Below are positions 1-5,679 of a stretch of 6,516 nt of DNA, in pieces. Location of the stretch: NCBI GenBank assembly GCA_020348765.1, contig CP070753.1:2727109-2733624 (forward strand), read 5' to 3'. A program made the translations under genes and the position numbers. Each line of letters opens with the position of its first letter. The stretch's first letter is position 1. Below the pieces are notes generated by a model. It saw nothing but the letters and a program-made list of their open reading frames with translations, made no database searches and had not been told where the DNA came from. This stretch comes from Burkholderiales bacterium (GTDB lineage: Bacteria > Pseudomonadota > Gammaproteobacteria > Burkholderiales > Burkholderiaceae_E).

Positions 1-219
1 CCGCTGCGGGCACTGCGTGCGGCCACGGCGGACAATGCCACACTGCTCGGGCTCGCCGACCGGCTCGGCAGTCTCGAAGAAGGTATGCTGGCCGACTTGC
101 TGCTGGTCAAGGGCGAACTGGCCGATTCGATCGAGCCGCTGATGAAGCGCAACAACGTGACCACGATCCTGAAGGGCGGCCGCGCGATGCCGCGGCTGCG
201 CGGCGTGCTGCCGAGCTGA
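1..219 (+). CDS. Amidohydrolase family protein, C-terminal fragment
   Basis: The frame is open from the first base of the window and ends at the TGA at 217-219, giving 72 residues. The 5' part of the gene lies outside the window. The visible tail has the usual end of metal-dependent amidohydrolases of the imidazolonepropionase/prolidase-like type: an ATADNATLLGL helix, then GSLEEGMLADLLLVKGEL, which is the family's 'G.I..Gk.ADl.v' strand pair of the composite beta-sandwich domain, then a final strand ending ILKGGRAM. The metal ligands of the TIM barrel are upstream and cannot be checked. In the family these enzymes hydrolyse C-N bonds of cyclic or linear amides, ureas and dipeptides; the substrate here is unknown. 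The SDR gene starts 4 bp after its stop, so the two are probably co-transcribed and translationally coupled. Family assignment is fairly safe, function is not. Confidence 0.8.
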   Translation, partial: PLRALRAATADNATLLGLADRLGSLEEGMLADLLLVKGELADSIEPLMKRNNVTTILKGGRAMPRLRGVLPS

Positions 220-223
220 GGCC

Positions 224-1072
224 ATGCAGCGGCTCGCCGATCGCGTGGCCCTGATCACCGGTGCCGGTGGCGACATCGGCCGCGCGATCGCGCGCCGCTT
301 CGTCGCCGAGGGCGCACGCGTGCTGTGCACCGACATCGACCTCGACGCGGCCCGGCAGTGCGCCGCCGAGGCACAGTCGGTCCGTGAGGTCGATGCGAGC
401 GATTCGGCCGGTTCGACCGATGCGCGGCGTTCGACCGGTTCGGCGCGTACCGGCGTCGGGCCCGAGACCACGGCACCGCGGGCGCAAGCTTTCGCCTGCG
501 ACGTCGCAGATGCCGACGCGGCGGCCGCGGCCATCGCCGAGGCCGAATCGGTCTTCGGCCGGCTCGACATCCTGGTCAACAATGCAGCAATCGCCTCGCC
601 GTACGAGCCCGTCGACCGTCTGGACGAGCGTGCCTGGCGCGAAGCGCTCGACGTCAATCTGACCGGTGCGTTCCTGATGAGCCGCTTTGCGGTACCGGCG
701 ATGGTTCGCGCCGGCGGCGGCGCGATCATCCACGTCGCCTCGCAGATGGGACATGTCGGCATGCCGGGGCGCGCGGCCTACGGCGTCACCAAGGCAGGCC
801 TGATCCATCTCGCGCGAATCATGGCGCTCGATCACGCGGCGCAGGGGATTCGGGTCAACAGCCTGTCGCCCGGCGCGATCATGACCGGGCGGCTGCTCAG
901 GCGCTACGGCAGCGAACAGGCCGTACGAGCAGAACTCGAGGCCGATTACGCGGTCGGGCGCATCGGCCGGGCCGACGAGGTGGCCGCTGCGGCAGCCTAC
1001 CTGGCCAGCGACGACGCCTCGTTCGTCACCGGAACGGACCTGTTGGTCGATGGCGGATACACGGCCCGCTGA
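224..1072 (+). CDS. SDR family NAD(P)-dependent oxidoreductase with an unusual repeat-derived loop
   Basis: This is a 282-residue classical short-chain dehydrogenase/reductase, a soluble Rossmann-fold enzyme that oxidises an alcohol or reduces a carbonyl. The cofactor motif TGAGGDIG is at residues 12-19. D37 ends the second strand, which usually means NAD(H) rather than NADP(H). NNAA is at 119-122, and the catalytic tetrad is N145, S173, Y186 and K190 (YGVTK). The C-terminus has the typical SDDASFVTGTDLLVDGG. Classical SDRs are about 250 residues; the surplus is a loop of about 30 residues (roughly 52-86) between the helix after strand 2 and the ACDV strand, rich in Ser, Thr, Gly, Arg and Asp and encoded by a 9-bp-period repeat. 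No catalytic motif is interrupted, so the enzyme should be active. The ATG at 224 gives a full Rossmann N-terminus; the only nearby Shine-Dalgarno-like bases (GAGG, 218-221) are too close, so coupling to the upstream stop is likely. Substrate unknown. Confidence 0.93.
   Translation: MQRLADRVALITGAGGDIGRAIARRFVAEGARVLCTDIDLDAARQCAAEAQSVREVDASDSAGSTDARRSTGSARTGVGPETTAPRAQAFACDVADADAAAAAIAEAESVFGRLDILVNNAAIASPYEPVDRLDERAWREALDVNLTGAFLMSRFAVPAMVRAGGGAIIHVASQMGHVGMPGRAAYGVTKAGLIHLARIMALDHAAQGIRVNSLSPGAIMTGRLLRRYGSEQAVRAELEADYAVGRIGRADEVAAAAAYLASDDASFVTGTDLLVDGGYTAR
392..454. repeat. Degenerate 9-bp-period tandem repeat inside the SDR gene
   Basis: Seven consecutive 9-mers are in register with the reading frame: gatgcgagc, gattcggcc, ggttcgacc, gatgcgcgg, cgttcgacc, ggttcggcg, cgtaccggc. 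They encode three-residue units such as DSA, GST, DAR, RST and GSA (residues 57-77). The copies are diverged but share the core (g/c)(g/a)t tcg (a/g)cc. Because the period is a multiple of three, copy-number changes would keep the frame. The segment lies exactly where a classical SDR has a short surface loop, so it looks like an expanded loop. Whether the length varies between strains cannot be seen here. Confidence 0.6.
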
Positions 1073-2351
1073 GCCGCAGCTGCCGGTGACACCGCCGGTG
1101 CCACTGGTCAACCTGCCGCGCGCACGCGCAGTGATGCGCGAGCAGGCGCTGGACGCCCTCGTGGCGACGACGCACAAGAACCTCTACTACCTGTCGGGCC
1201 ACATGCCGGACTCGGTGCTCGGCGACTTCCAGGACCTGACCGCGGCCGCGATACTCCCGGCGCAGCAGTCGATCGCACCGGCGCTGGTGGCCTCGGACTA
1301 CGACCTGGCATTCCTGGTCACGCACCCGACCTGGATGCCCCGGCTGCGGATGGACGGTGCGAAAGAACGATCGAGCGCGAGCTTCCTGCTCGAGGTGCTG
1401 AGCCGCGGGATCGGCATCGAGACCGCGCTGCGCGAGCCGCTGCGGGCGCTGTACCGGGACACGCGCGCCGCGGTGCGTCCCGACGTGCTCACGGCGCTCG
1501 AACATGCACTGGCCGAGTCGCTGCCGGAGGCGCGCGCCCGGGTCGGCTTCGACGACCTGCGCGTGGGGCTGGAGATGCAGCGCCGCTTCTCGGGGCGCAT
1601 CGAGCTGGTCGACGCGCTGCACCACTTCCGCAAGGTGCGCATGGTCAAGACCGGGGCCGAGCTCGCGCTGCTGCGCAAGGCGGCCGCGATCAACGATGTC
1701 GCGGTGATGGAAGCGGCGGCCGCGGCCACGGCCGGGCAGCCGATGTCGGCGATGGTCGACGCCTATCGGCTGGCGATGGTGCGCCAGGGCGGCGCGTTCA
1801 TGGGGCAACGCGGCATGCTGTTCGGCGCCGGCCCGGACGGCGGTTTCGTGCTGGACAATGCCTATGCCGAGGCCAAGGTGCTCGAGGTCGGCGACGTGAT
1901 CGTGTTCGACTGCATCGGCAAGTACCGGCTCTATCACGCGGACATCGCGCGCACCGGCATCGTCGGCGAGGAATCGGCCCGTCTCTCGCGGCTGCACGGC
2001 GTGGTTCGCGAAGCGCTCCAGGCCTCGGAGGCGAAGCTGCGGCCGGGCGTGAACACCGAGGAGCTGAAGGCGATCGCGGCCGACGTGCTGGACCGTCACC
2101 GGCTCGACCGCAACCTGACGACGCTGGCCTGGCACAACGTCGGCCTGGACGTGGTCGAATATGCGCACCCGTCCGAGCGCTCGCAGGGCTGGATCGTCGA
2201 GCCCGGCATGGTCATGAACTTCGAGCTTTTTCACCGCGACCCCGACCTGGGCGGCGTGCACCTGGAGGACAGCGTGCACGTGACGGACGACGGTCTCGAG
2301 TACCTGTCGAACCTGCCACGCGAGCTGCTGGTCACCGGCGCCCGCGCCTGA
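1050..2351 (+). CDS. M24 family metallopeptidase (Xaa-Pro aminopeptidase/creatinase-like)
   Basis: This 433-residue protein has the two-domain layout of the prolidase/creatinase family. The N-terminal domain (about 17-190) begins VPLVNLPRARAVMREQALDALV and includes NLYYLSGH, the usual 'N..YlsG' element. The C-terminal pita-bread catalytic domain is about 200-420. All five expected metal ligands are present: D287 (VFDCIG), D298 (HADIARTG, the normal 11-residue spacing), H362 (AWHNVGL), E392 (MNFELF) and E406 (HLEDSV). A dinuclear metal hydrolase is therefore likely, acting on an X-Pro-like or other C-N bond; family members also include creatinase and ectoine hydrolase, so it need not be a peptidase. 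No signal peptide is visible, so it should be cytoplasmic. The ATG at 1050 overlaps the SDR gene by 23 bp; GTG at 1086 or 1098 would remove only a Pro-rich leader of 12-16 residues, and none of the three has a strong ribosome binding site. Confidence 0.9.
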   Translation: MADTRPAEPQLPVTPPVPLVNLPRARAVMREQALDALVATTHKNLYYLSGHMPDSVLGDFQDLTAAAILPAQQSIAPALVASDYDLAFLVTHPTWMPRLRMDGAKERSSASFLLEVLSRGIGIETALREPLRALYRDTRAAVRPDVLTALEHALAESLPEARARVGFDDLRVGLEMQRRFSGRIELVDALHHFRKVRMVKTGAELALLRKAAAINDVAVMEAAAAATAGQPMSAMVDAYRLAMVRQGGAFMGQRGMLFGAGPDGGFVLDNAYAEAKVLEVGDVIVFDCIGKYRLYHADIARTGIVGEESARLSRLHGVVREALQASEAKLRPGVNTEELKAIAADVLDRHRLDRNLTTLAWHNVGLDVVEYAHPSERSQGWIVEPGMVMNFELFHRDPDLGGVHLEDSVHVTDDGLEYLSNLPRELLVTGARA

Positions 2352-2359
2352 GCGGCGCG

Positions 2360-2476
2360 CCCGACCGACCTGCCCGACCGACCTGCCCGACCGACCTGCC
2401 CGACCGACCTGCCCGACCGTCCTGCCCGACCGACCTGCCCGACCGACCTGCCCGACCGACCTGCCCGACCGACCTG
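2360..2476. repeat. Nine tandem copies of a 13-bp unit upstream of the Rid gene
   Basis: The unit CCCGACCGACCTG is repeated nine times with no spacers (117 bp). Eight copies are identical; the fifth (2412-2424) has one A-to-T change (CCCGACCGTCCTG). The array starts 8 bp after the M24 stop and ends 1 bp before the ribosome binding site of the Rid gene. On the + strand each unit has 7 C, 3 G, 2 A and 1 T, so the transcript is C-rich and should fold weakly. The unit has no dyad symmetry. The near-identity of the copies points to recent expansion or ongoing homogenisation. The period is not a multiple of three, but nine units make 39 codons; the array contains no stop codon in the Rid frame and no ATG, GTG or TTG start in it. 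Confidence 0.97.
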
Positions 2477-2477
2477 C

Positions 2478-2484
2478 GAGGAGG
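2478..2484 (+). promoter_or_regulatory. Strong ribosome binding site of the Rid gene
   Basis: GAGGAGG lies 4 bases before the ATG at 2489. It is the best Shine-Dalgarno sequence in the + strand block, directly abuts the 13-bp array, and favours ATG 2489 over the internal ATG at 2516. Confidence 0.8.
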
Positions 2485-2488
2485 CTCG

Positions 2489-2878
2489 ATGCACAAGCGA
2501 CACAATCCCGCCTCGATGTTCCCGTCGCCGACCTACTCGCACGCGATCGAGGTGTCGGCCGGTGCCCGGATGCTGTACCTGTCGGGCCAGATCGGACGCG
2601 GCGCCGACGGAAAGCTGGTCGAGGGCATCGACGCGCAACTCGATCTCGCCTGGCGCAACGTGCACACGGTGCTGGCCGAAGCCGGCATGGACATGCGGCA
2701 CGTGATCAAGGTCAACGAGTACCTGGCGCACCCGGAGCACGTGGCCGCGTGCCGGGCCAAGCGTGCCGCGGTCTACGGCGACGCCTTCCGGCCCGCGACC
2801 ACGCTCGCGGTCGTGCGGCAGCTCGCGCTGCCCGAGATCCTGGTCGAGATCGAGGTCGTCGCGGCGCAGCCCGGCTGA
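2489..2878 (+). CDS. Rid family (YjgF/YER057c/UK114) protein lacking the imine-deaminase arginine
   Basis: This 129-residue protein has the Rid fold signature: PTYSHAI near the N-terminus (Y16 matches Tyr17 of E. coli RidA), YLSGQIG (30-36), the central helix LDLAWRNVHTVLAEAGM, VIKVNEYLA, and the C-terminal strand ILVEIEVVA, whose E120 matches RidA Glu120. Rid proteins form trimers with active sites between subunits. Canonical RidA hydrolyses reactive enamines/imines made by PLP enzymes and needs an arginine in a 'PARS.VEV' motif. Here the matching stretch is PATTLAVV (102-109), so that arginine is a threonine. This places it with the Arg-lacking Rid subfamilies, whose activities are mostly unknown and which often sit in catabolic gene clusters, so I give no ridA symbol. 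The neighbours (amidohydrolase, M24 hydrolase, CoA ligase) suggest a pathway-specific role. Family call is secure, function is open. Confidence 0.92.
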   Translation: MHKRHNPASMFPSPTYSHAIEVSAGARMLYLSGQIGRGADGKLVEGIDAQLDLAWRNVHTVLAEAGMDMRHVIKVNEYLAHPEHVAACRAKRAAVYGDAFRPATTLAVVRQLALPEILVEIEVVAAQPG

Positions 2879-2906
2879 GCCGCGTGCCGCCGATGTGCGC
2901 GCATCC

Positions 2907-4394
2907 GTGAACGTCGCCGACCTGCTCGATGCGCACGCGCACCGGCGTGCTTTCGCGGTCGCCGTGCTGACCGAAAGCGCGACCGTGCACTTCGGCCTGC
3001 TCGACCGTCTGGTCTGGCTGCAGGCGGGCCGTTTCGCGCGCCTGCGCCCGCCCACGGGCGCCGCGATCATGCTGTCGTTTCGCGATCAGCTGACCCACCT
3101 GGTCGCCTCGCTGGCCGCGTTTCGCGCCGGCATCGCGCAGATCAGCGTGCCGGCCGGCGCACCCGAAGCGCTGACGCGGCCGCTGATCGAGCGCACCAGC
3201 GCGGCGCTGGTGGCGTGCGACGACGCGCAGGTCGCTGCGGGACATGGCATTCCGTGGGTGCAGCTGGACCTGGCCGAGCTGCGCAGCGATCGCGCATCCG
3301 TCGATCCGGCGGCGCGTCGCGAAGCGCCCGACGAACCGGCGCTGTACGTCCCCGGTTCGGGCACGACCGGGGCGCCGCGGATCATCACCTACACGGCGCG
3401 CGGCTTCCTGGCCTCGATCGCGCGCTGCATGCGCGTGCGGCCGATCGCCCGCGACGAGCGGCACCTGTCGCTGTCGTCGATCGACTATTACACGCCCAGG
3501 CGCCGCACGATCGCCTGCCTGGGCGCTGGCGGCGCCGCCGTGCTGCTGGACGCGCCGTCGGCTGCGCTCGAGGCCTGCGACCGGCTCGCGGTCGACCACC
3601 TGACGATGGCGGTGCCGCAGGCGTGGCAGCTGGCGCGGGTCGTGCCCGGAGAGCATGCCGGCGGCCCGCGGCTGCCGCGCCTGCGTTCGCTGGAGGTCGG
3701 CTCGGCACCCGTGTCCGAGTCCCTGCGCGCCAGGCTGCGCGCCGCGCTCAGCGCCGAGACCCGGATCGTCTACGGCGCCAACGAGTGCGGAGAGATCAGC
3801 ATCGCGACCCCGGAGATGCAGCTGCTACACCCGGGCTGCGTGGGCCGCGCCTGCGACGGGGTCGAACTGCAGGTCGTCGACGAATCCGACCGCGAGTTGC
3901 CGCCGCTCAATACGGGCCGCGTTCGGGTGCGCGCCGAAGGCATCTTCGCCGGCTATCTGAACGAGGCCGAGGCGACCGCCCAGGTGCTGCGCGACCGGTG
4001 GTATTACCCGGGCGATCTCGGGCACCTGACGCCGGACGGCACGCTGATCTTCGACGGGCGCAGCGACGACCTGATGATCTTCGACGGCATCAACATCTAC
4101 CCGCGGGAGATCGAGGCCGTGCTCGAGGAGCATCACGCGGTGACCGAGGCCGCCGCGTTTCCGGTGCCGTCACGGCTGCATCACCACCTGCCGGTGGCCG
4201 CGGTGCAGGCATCGAGCGCGGTCACCGAACAGGAGTTGCTGCGGTTCTGTCGGGAGCGGCTGGGCGTGCGGGCACCGGCACGTATCGCGATCGCGGACGA
4301 ACTGCCGCGCGGGCCCGGCGGCAAGGTATTGAAGCGCAGGCTGGCCGCACGCTTTGCCGCGGCGCAGAAGGACGCCGGCGCGGCGTCCGAGTGA
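2907..4394 (+). CDS. Class I adenylate-forming enzyme (acyl-CoA synthetase/AMP-dependent ligase)
   Basis: About 495 residues from the chosen GTG. It activates a carboxylic acid with ATP and transfers it, most likely, to CoA. ANL superfamily motifs appear in order: the P-loop PGSGTTGAPR (149-158, with Arg where most members have Lys), YGANE (289-293, the A5 motif), YYPGDLG with the ATP-ribose Asp D370, the hinge region GRSDD (384-388) followed by GINIYPREIE, and LPRGPGGK with the catalytic lysine K473. The C-terminal domain is complete. The frame stays open into the Rid gene, but that upstream part is Arg/Ser-rich shadow sequence; similarity begins near NVADLLDAHAH. GTG 2907 or GTG 2895 is the likely start, 28 or 16 bp after the Rid stop, with no good ribosome binding site, so coupling is likely. 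It is on the short side for the family. No carrier protein or thioesterase is adjacent in the window. The acid substrate is unknown; it is presumably the carbon skeleton released by the upstream enzymes. Confidence 0.9.
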   Translation: MNVADLLDAHAHRRAFAVAVLTESATVHFGLLDRLVWLQAGRFARLRPPTGAAIMLSFRDQLTHLVASLAAFRAGIAQISVPAGAPEALTRPLIERTSAALVACDDAQVAAGHGIPWVQLDLAELRSDRASVDPAARREAPDEPALYVPGSGTTGAPRIITYTARGFLASIARCMRVRPIARDERHLSLSSIDYYTPRRRTIACLGAGGAAVLLDAPSAALEACDRLAVDHLTMAVPQAWQLARVVPGEHAGGPRLPRLRSLEVGSAPVSESLRARLRAALSAETRIVYGANECGEISIATPEMQLLHPGCVGRACDGVELQVVDESDRELPPLNTGRVRVRAEGIFAGYLNEAEATAQVLRDRWYYPGDLGHLTPDGTLIFDGRSDDLMIFDGINIYPREIEAVLEEHHAVTEAAAFPVPSRLHHHLPVAAVQASSAVTEQELLRFCRERLGVRAPARIAIADELPRGPGGKVLKRRLAARFAAAQKDAGAASE

Positions 4395-4414
4395 CCCGGG
4401 CCGCGCCCTGGGTC
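4393..4414. terminator. GC-rich hairpin at the end of the ligase gene, possible weak terminator
   Basis: GACCCGGGC (4393-4401) pairs with GCCCTGGGTC (4405-4414) through nine base pairs with one bulged T and a CGC loop. The stem begins inside the ligase stop codon. No U-run follows on either strand, so it is not a standard intrinsic terminator; it may protect the 3' end or act in a Rho-dependent way. A second short stem, GGCGC/GCGCC (4433-4437 with 4444-4448), lies in the same 66-bp convergent gap, which must serve both transcripts. Confidence 0.3.
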
Positions 4415-4460
4415 CACCGTTGCCGCTTGTGCGGCGCCAGCCTGCGCCGGCCGGCTGCGC

Positions 4461-5567
4461 TCAGTACCGGCGCCGCAGTGCCATCGCCCTACGGACCCGC
4501 TCGTCGGCCAGCCGCACCGCCGCATCGCGCGGCAGCACATGCTCGCGGCTCGCGCGCTCGAGCACCGCGTCGACGTTGTAGCGGATCTTCTCGTCGATCG
4601 CGGCGAACGCGTCACGCTCGCTGCCGCCGCGATATTCGACCGCAGCGCAGATGACCCCACCGGCATTGGCGATGAAATCCGGCAGCACCAGCACGCCGCG
4701 TTCGGCCAACCGTCGCTCTGCGCCCGGCGTCGCGGGGATGTTGGCGCCCTGCGCGACCACCTTCGCCCTGAGCCGCTCGACATTGCCTTCGTGCAGCACG
4801 TCCGGGCGCGCGGCCGGAATCCAGATGTCGCAGTCGATGTCGATGATCGCCTCGGCGCTACCGGGTGCGCCACCCTCGAACTCGGCCAGCGCGCGGCCGT
4901 CCTTCTTCCAGCCGATCAGCGCGTCGACGTCGAAGCCGTTGGCGTTCGCAATCGAGCCGCGCGAATCGGCCGCGGCCACCAGCACGGCACCGCGCTGCAC
5001 CAGGAAGCGTGCAGCATGCGCGCCAACCGCACCGAAACCCTGGATCGCCACCCGCGCGCCGGCGACTTCGAAGCCGCCGTGGCGCTGTGCGGTATCAAGC
5101 GCGGCGGCCAGACCGAAGCCGGTGGCGCCGATCTCGTCCAGCGGAATGCCGCCGATCTCACGCGGCAGGCCCAGGGCACGACCGGCCACGTCCCGCACCC
5201 AGGCCATCGCCCGTTCGTCGGTGCCCATGTCGGGGCCCGGCGTGTAGTCGCGCACGTCCTTCAGCGCGTACCCGTAGGCCCGCATCAGCCGCTCCTTGTC
5301 CGCGACCGGCATCTTCGGGTCGCCGAAGATCACGGCCTTGGCACCGCCGTGCGGAAGCGACGCTGCCGCGTTCTTCAACGTCATCGCCCGCGCCAGGCGA
5401 AAGCACTCCTCCAGGCTCACGTCCGGTGCCATCCGGGTGCCGCCGATCGCCATGCCGCATGCCGTGTTGTCCACGACCAGGATCGCGCGCAGCCCGGTCG
5501 CCGGTTCGTGAAAGTGAATCACCTGCTCGGGGCCCAACGGGTCCGCGAGCCCGAATACGTCGCTCAT
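4461..5567 (-). CDS. Glu/Leu/Phe/Val dehydrogenase, probably branched-chain amino acid type
   Basis: This 368-residue protein belongs to the Glu/Leu/Phe/Val dehydrogenase family: NAD(P)-dependent oxidative deamination of an L-amino acid to a 2-oxoacid and ammonia. Visible motifs are IGGTRMAPDVS (41-51), K65 in TLKNA, the catalytic K77 in PHGGAKA, the catalytic D113 in GPDMGTD, the Rossmann motif QGFGAVG (176-182), D201 after the second strand (favouring NAD), and PDFIANAGGV (296-305). In glutamate dehydrogenase a lysine (Lys89 in Clostridium symbiosum) binds the side-chain carboxylate; aligning through K65 and K77 puts I41 there, as leucine dehydrogenase has Leu40. The second pocket region, NAGGVICAAVE, is also nonpolar. 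Leucine/valine/isoleucine is thus more likely than glutamate. The ATG at 5567 has AAGGGGG (5577-5583) 9 bases upstream. It lies 112 bp downstream of a 2-oxoacid dehydrogenase E2 gene, which would use its product. Phenylalanine remains possible. Confidence 0.9.
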   Translation of the reverse strand: MSDVFGLADPLGPEQVIHFHEPATGLRAILVVDNTACGMAIGGTRMAPDVSLEECFRLARAMTLKNAAASLPHGGAKAVIFGDPKMPVADKERLMRAYGYALKDVRDYTPGPDMGTDERAMAWVRDVAGRALGLPREIGGIPLDEIGATGFGLAAALDTAQRHGGFEVAGARVAIQGFGAVGAHAARFLVQRGAVLVAAADSRGSIANANGFDVDALIGWKKDGRALAEFEGGAPGSAEAIIDIDCDIWIPAARPDVLHEGNVERLRAKVVAQGANIPATPGAERRLAERGVLVLPDFIANAGGVICAAVEYRGGSERDAFAAIDEKIRYNVDAVLERASREHVLPRDAAVRLADERVRRAMALRRRY

Positions 5568-5576
5568 GGTTCCACG

Positions 5577-5583
5577 CCCCCTT
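5577..5583 (-). promoter_or_regulatory. Ribosome binding site of the amino acid dehydrogenase gene
   Basis: Read on the minus strand, AAGGGGG stands 9 bases before the ATG at 5567. It supports that start, which also gives the family's normal N-terminus. Confidence 0.55.
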
Positions 5584-5679
5584 CTGCCTCCGATCCTCGA
5601 CTCCCAGCGCCCCGACGGCCGCGCCCGACAGCAGTTGCCGCCGCGATCGTTTGCAGGCCGCTCATCGCCGGCGCTCCGG

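Noticed and set aside
1026..2279. Long open frame of 417 codons on the minus strand opposite the M24 gene
   Set aside because: It is the antisense shadow of a well-supported M24 enzyme with all five metal ligands. Its His/Arg/Gln/Val-rich composition is typical of reverse-strand frames in GC-rich genes, and no domain is recognisable.
2360..2476. CRISPR array, replication iterons or operator array
   Set aside because: The 13-bp units are contiguous with no unique spacers, so this is not CRISPR. There is no replication initiator gene or AT-rich region for an origin, and the unit lacks the dyad symmetry expected of most repressor operators.
2763..2906. N-terminal extension of the ligase reaching back into the Rid gene
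   Set aside because: The extra residues are Arg/Ser/Pro-rich out-of-frame translation of the Rid coding sequence. Ligase-like sequence begins near the GTG at 2907.
2231..3070. Minus-strand frame through the 13-bp array encoding a Gly/Arg/Ser/Val repeat protein
   Set aside because: The repeat peptide is only the reverse reading of the DNA array, because the unit lacks stop codons. The frame overlaps the M24, Rid and ligase genes antisense and has no domain or credible start.
3215..4654. 479-codon + strand frame overlapping the ligase gene
   Set aside because: The translation is extremely Arg/Ala/Gly/Pro-rich with no motif, while the other frame shows a complete set of ANL ligase motifs. It is a +2 shadow.
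5663..5679. Terminator hairpin (CCGG-AGCG-CCGG) after the E2 gene
   Set aside because: The stem is only four base pairs and has no U-run. The dehydrogenase gene follows closely in the same direction, so read-through is more likely.
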